Assembly (NCBI GenBank): GCA_934643185.1
Contig: CAKUBN010000023.1
Location: 1 to 31,828 of the forward strand
Direction: 5' to 3'
Length of the DNA: 31,828 nucleotides
Source of the DNA: an uncultured Eubacteriales bacterium
GTDB lineage: Bacteria > Bacillota > Clostridia > Oscillospirales > Acutalibacteraceae
The notes beneath the pieces were generated by a model that saw only the letters and a list, made by a program, of their open reading frames with translations, was not told the DNA's origin and searched no databases. Positions 31,503-31,828 of the stretch are shown one piece after another (the first letter of the stretch is position 1; each line of letters opens with the position of its first letter). A program made the translations under genes and the position numbers.

Positions 31503-31828
31503 AGAAAACAAAGTGCGCTTTTGCGCGCTCAGTGAGGTTTTGGCGGACTGGAAATGGCTGCTCACGTACAGCCGCCGCTGCAAGAAAATGATCGCGCTGT
31601 ATATCGCGCTCGGCATGCTCGGTACCACAGTCGGCCTGTTCGGCAGCGTGGCGGGCAAGTACCTCATCGACATCGTCACGGGGTACGATACCTCCCGTCT
31701 GCCGCTTTTGGTTTTCGCGGCTATTGGCAGCACGGCGGTCTCCATCGCGTTCGACTGCGTGGTGAGCCGCGTGCTGAAAAAGCTGGAGATTGACCTCAAT
31801 AACAACGTGCGCGCCGATGTGTTCGACC
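31492..31828 (+). CDS. ABC transporter, N-terminal membrane domain (partial)
   Basis: ATG 31492, with AAAGGTG upstream, overlaps the end of the S26 gene; the frame runs off the window after about 112 codons. The visible part has a cytoplasmic N-terminus (about 1-32) with WKWLLTYSRRCKK and two transmembrane segments (about 33-56 and 70-92), then a charged helix LKKLEIDLNNNVRADVFD. This matches the start of a type I ABC exporter in which membrane and ATPase domains are fused; such proteins export modified peptides. The ATPase domain, and any N-terminal C39 peptidase domain, cannot be judged beyond this: no C39 domain is present at the start. Confidence 0.78.
   Translation, partial: MERKENKVRFCALSEVLADWKWLLTYSRRCKKMIALYIALGMLGTTVGLFGSVAGKYLIDIVTGYDTSRLPLLVFAAIGSTAVSIAFDCVVSRVLKKLEIDLNNNVRADVFD

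Noticed and set aside
28335..31828. Lasso peptide cluster
   Set aside because: The PqqD-like and kinase-like genes resemble lasso clusters, but no asparagine-synthetase-like cyclase or B2 transglutaminase-type protease is present, and a radical SAM enzyme is.

Overview
The window looks like a chromosome segment from an anaerobic gut-type Clostridia bacterium, most like the Oscillospiraceae/Ruminococcaceae. This is an inference from several things: moderately high GC with GC-rich third codon positions, strong Shine-Dalgarno sites with frequent GTG/TTG starts, B. subtilis-like yloV-recG synteny, a clostridial-style pst operon, and many exo-glycosidases. No rRNA, tRNA, CRISPR array, transposase or prophage gene was seen. 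No gene-free stretch exceeds 300 bases; the longest (about 250 bases each) hold structured repeats or promoters.

Regions: (1) 1-6.99 kb: tail of a TolB-like beta-propeller gene, a stand-alone pyruvate-kinase C-terminal-domain protein, a minus-strand pair of a GH36-like alpha-galactosidase and the radical SAM protein YgiQ, and a divergent GH3 beta-glucosidase. (2) 7.0-9.1 kb, minus strand: a GH130 mannosyl-glucose phosphorylase, a DUF308 membrane protein and a multi-hairpin repeat. (3) 9.1-11.1 kb: a Crp/Fnr regulator divergent from a ferredoxin-like protein and a Cys-rich partner, with an FNR-type palindrome between them. (4) 11.1-13.4 kb: a patatin-like lipase, a GH172 (DUF2961) enzyme and a small membrane protein. 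(5) 13.5-19.4 kb, minus strand: recG, yloV/fakA, ymdB, a second copy of the multi-hairpin repeat and an ANT(6)-type nucleotidyltransferase.

(6) 19.4-26.4 kb is a complete phosphate module, pstS-pstC-pstA-pstB-phoU followed by a PhoB/PhoP-type regulator and a PhoR-type kinase. Pho-box-like repeats precede pstS, and an intrinsic terminator between pstS and pstC probably sets binding protein in excess over permease. PstS is circularly permuted: the half that is normally C-terminal comes first. (7) 26.4-28.2 kb: a GH29 alpha-L-fucosidase overlapping a barstar-like small ORF.

(8) 28.2 kb to the window end is the most interesting region: a peptide-maturation (RiPP-like) operon with its own strong promoter and an upstream pair of 12-bp direct repeats. 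In order it encodes a PqqD-like RiPP recognition protein, a 110-residue candidate precursor, a radical SAM/SPASM enzyme, an HPr-kinase-like protein, a SipW-like S26 protease, and an ABC exporter that runs off the window. The precursor ends in Ser and carries a calcium-loop-like DSNGNGVYD motif, so a radical-SAM-modified, phosphorylated and exported peptide is a testable idea. The five glycosidase genes point to use of plant and host glycans, but no sugar transporter is encoded in the window.
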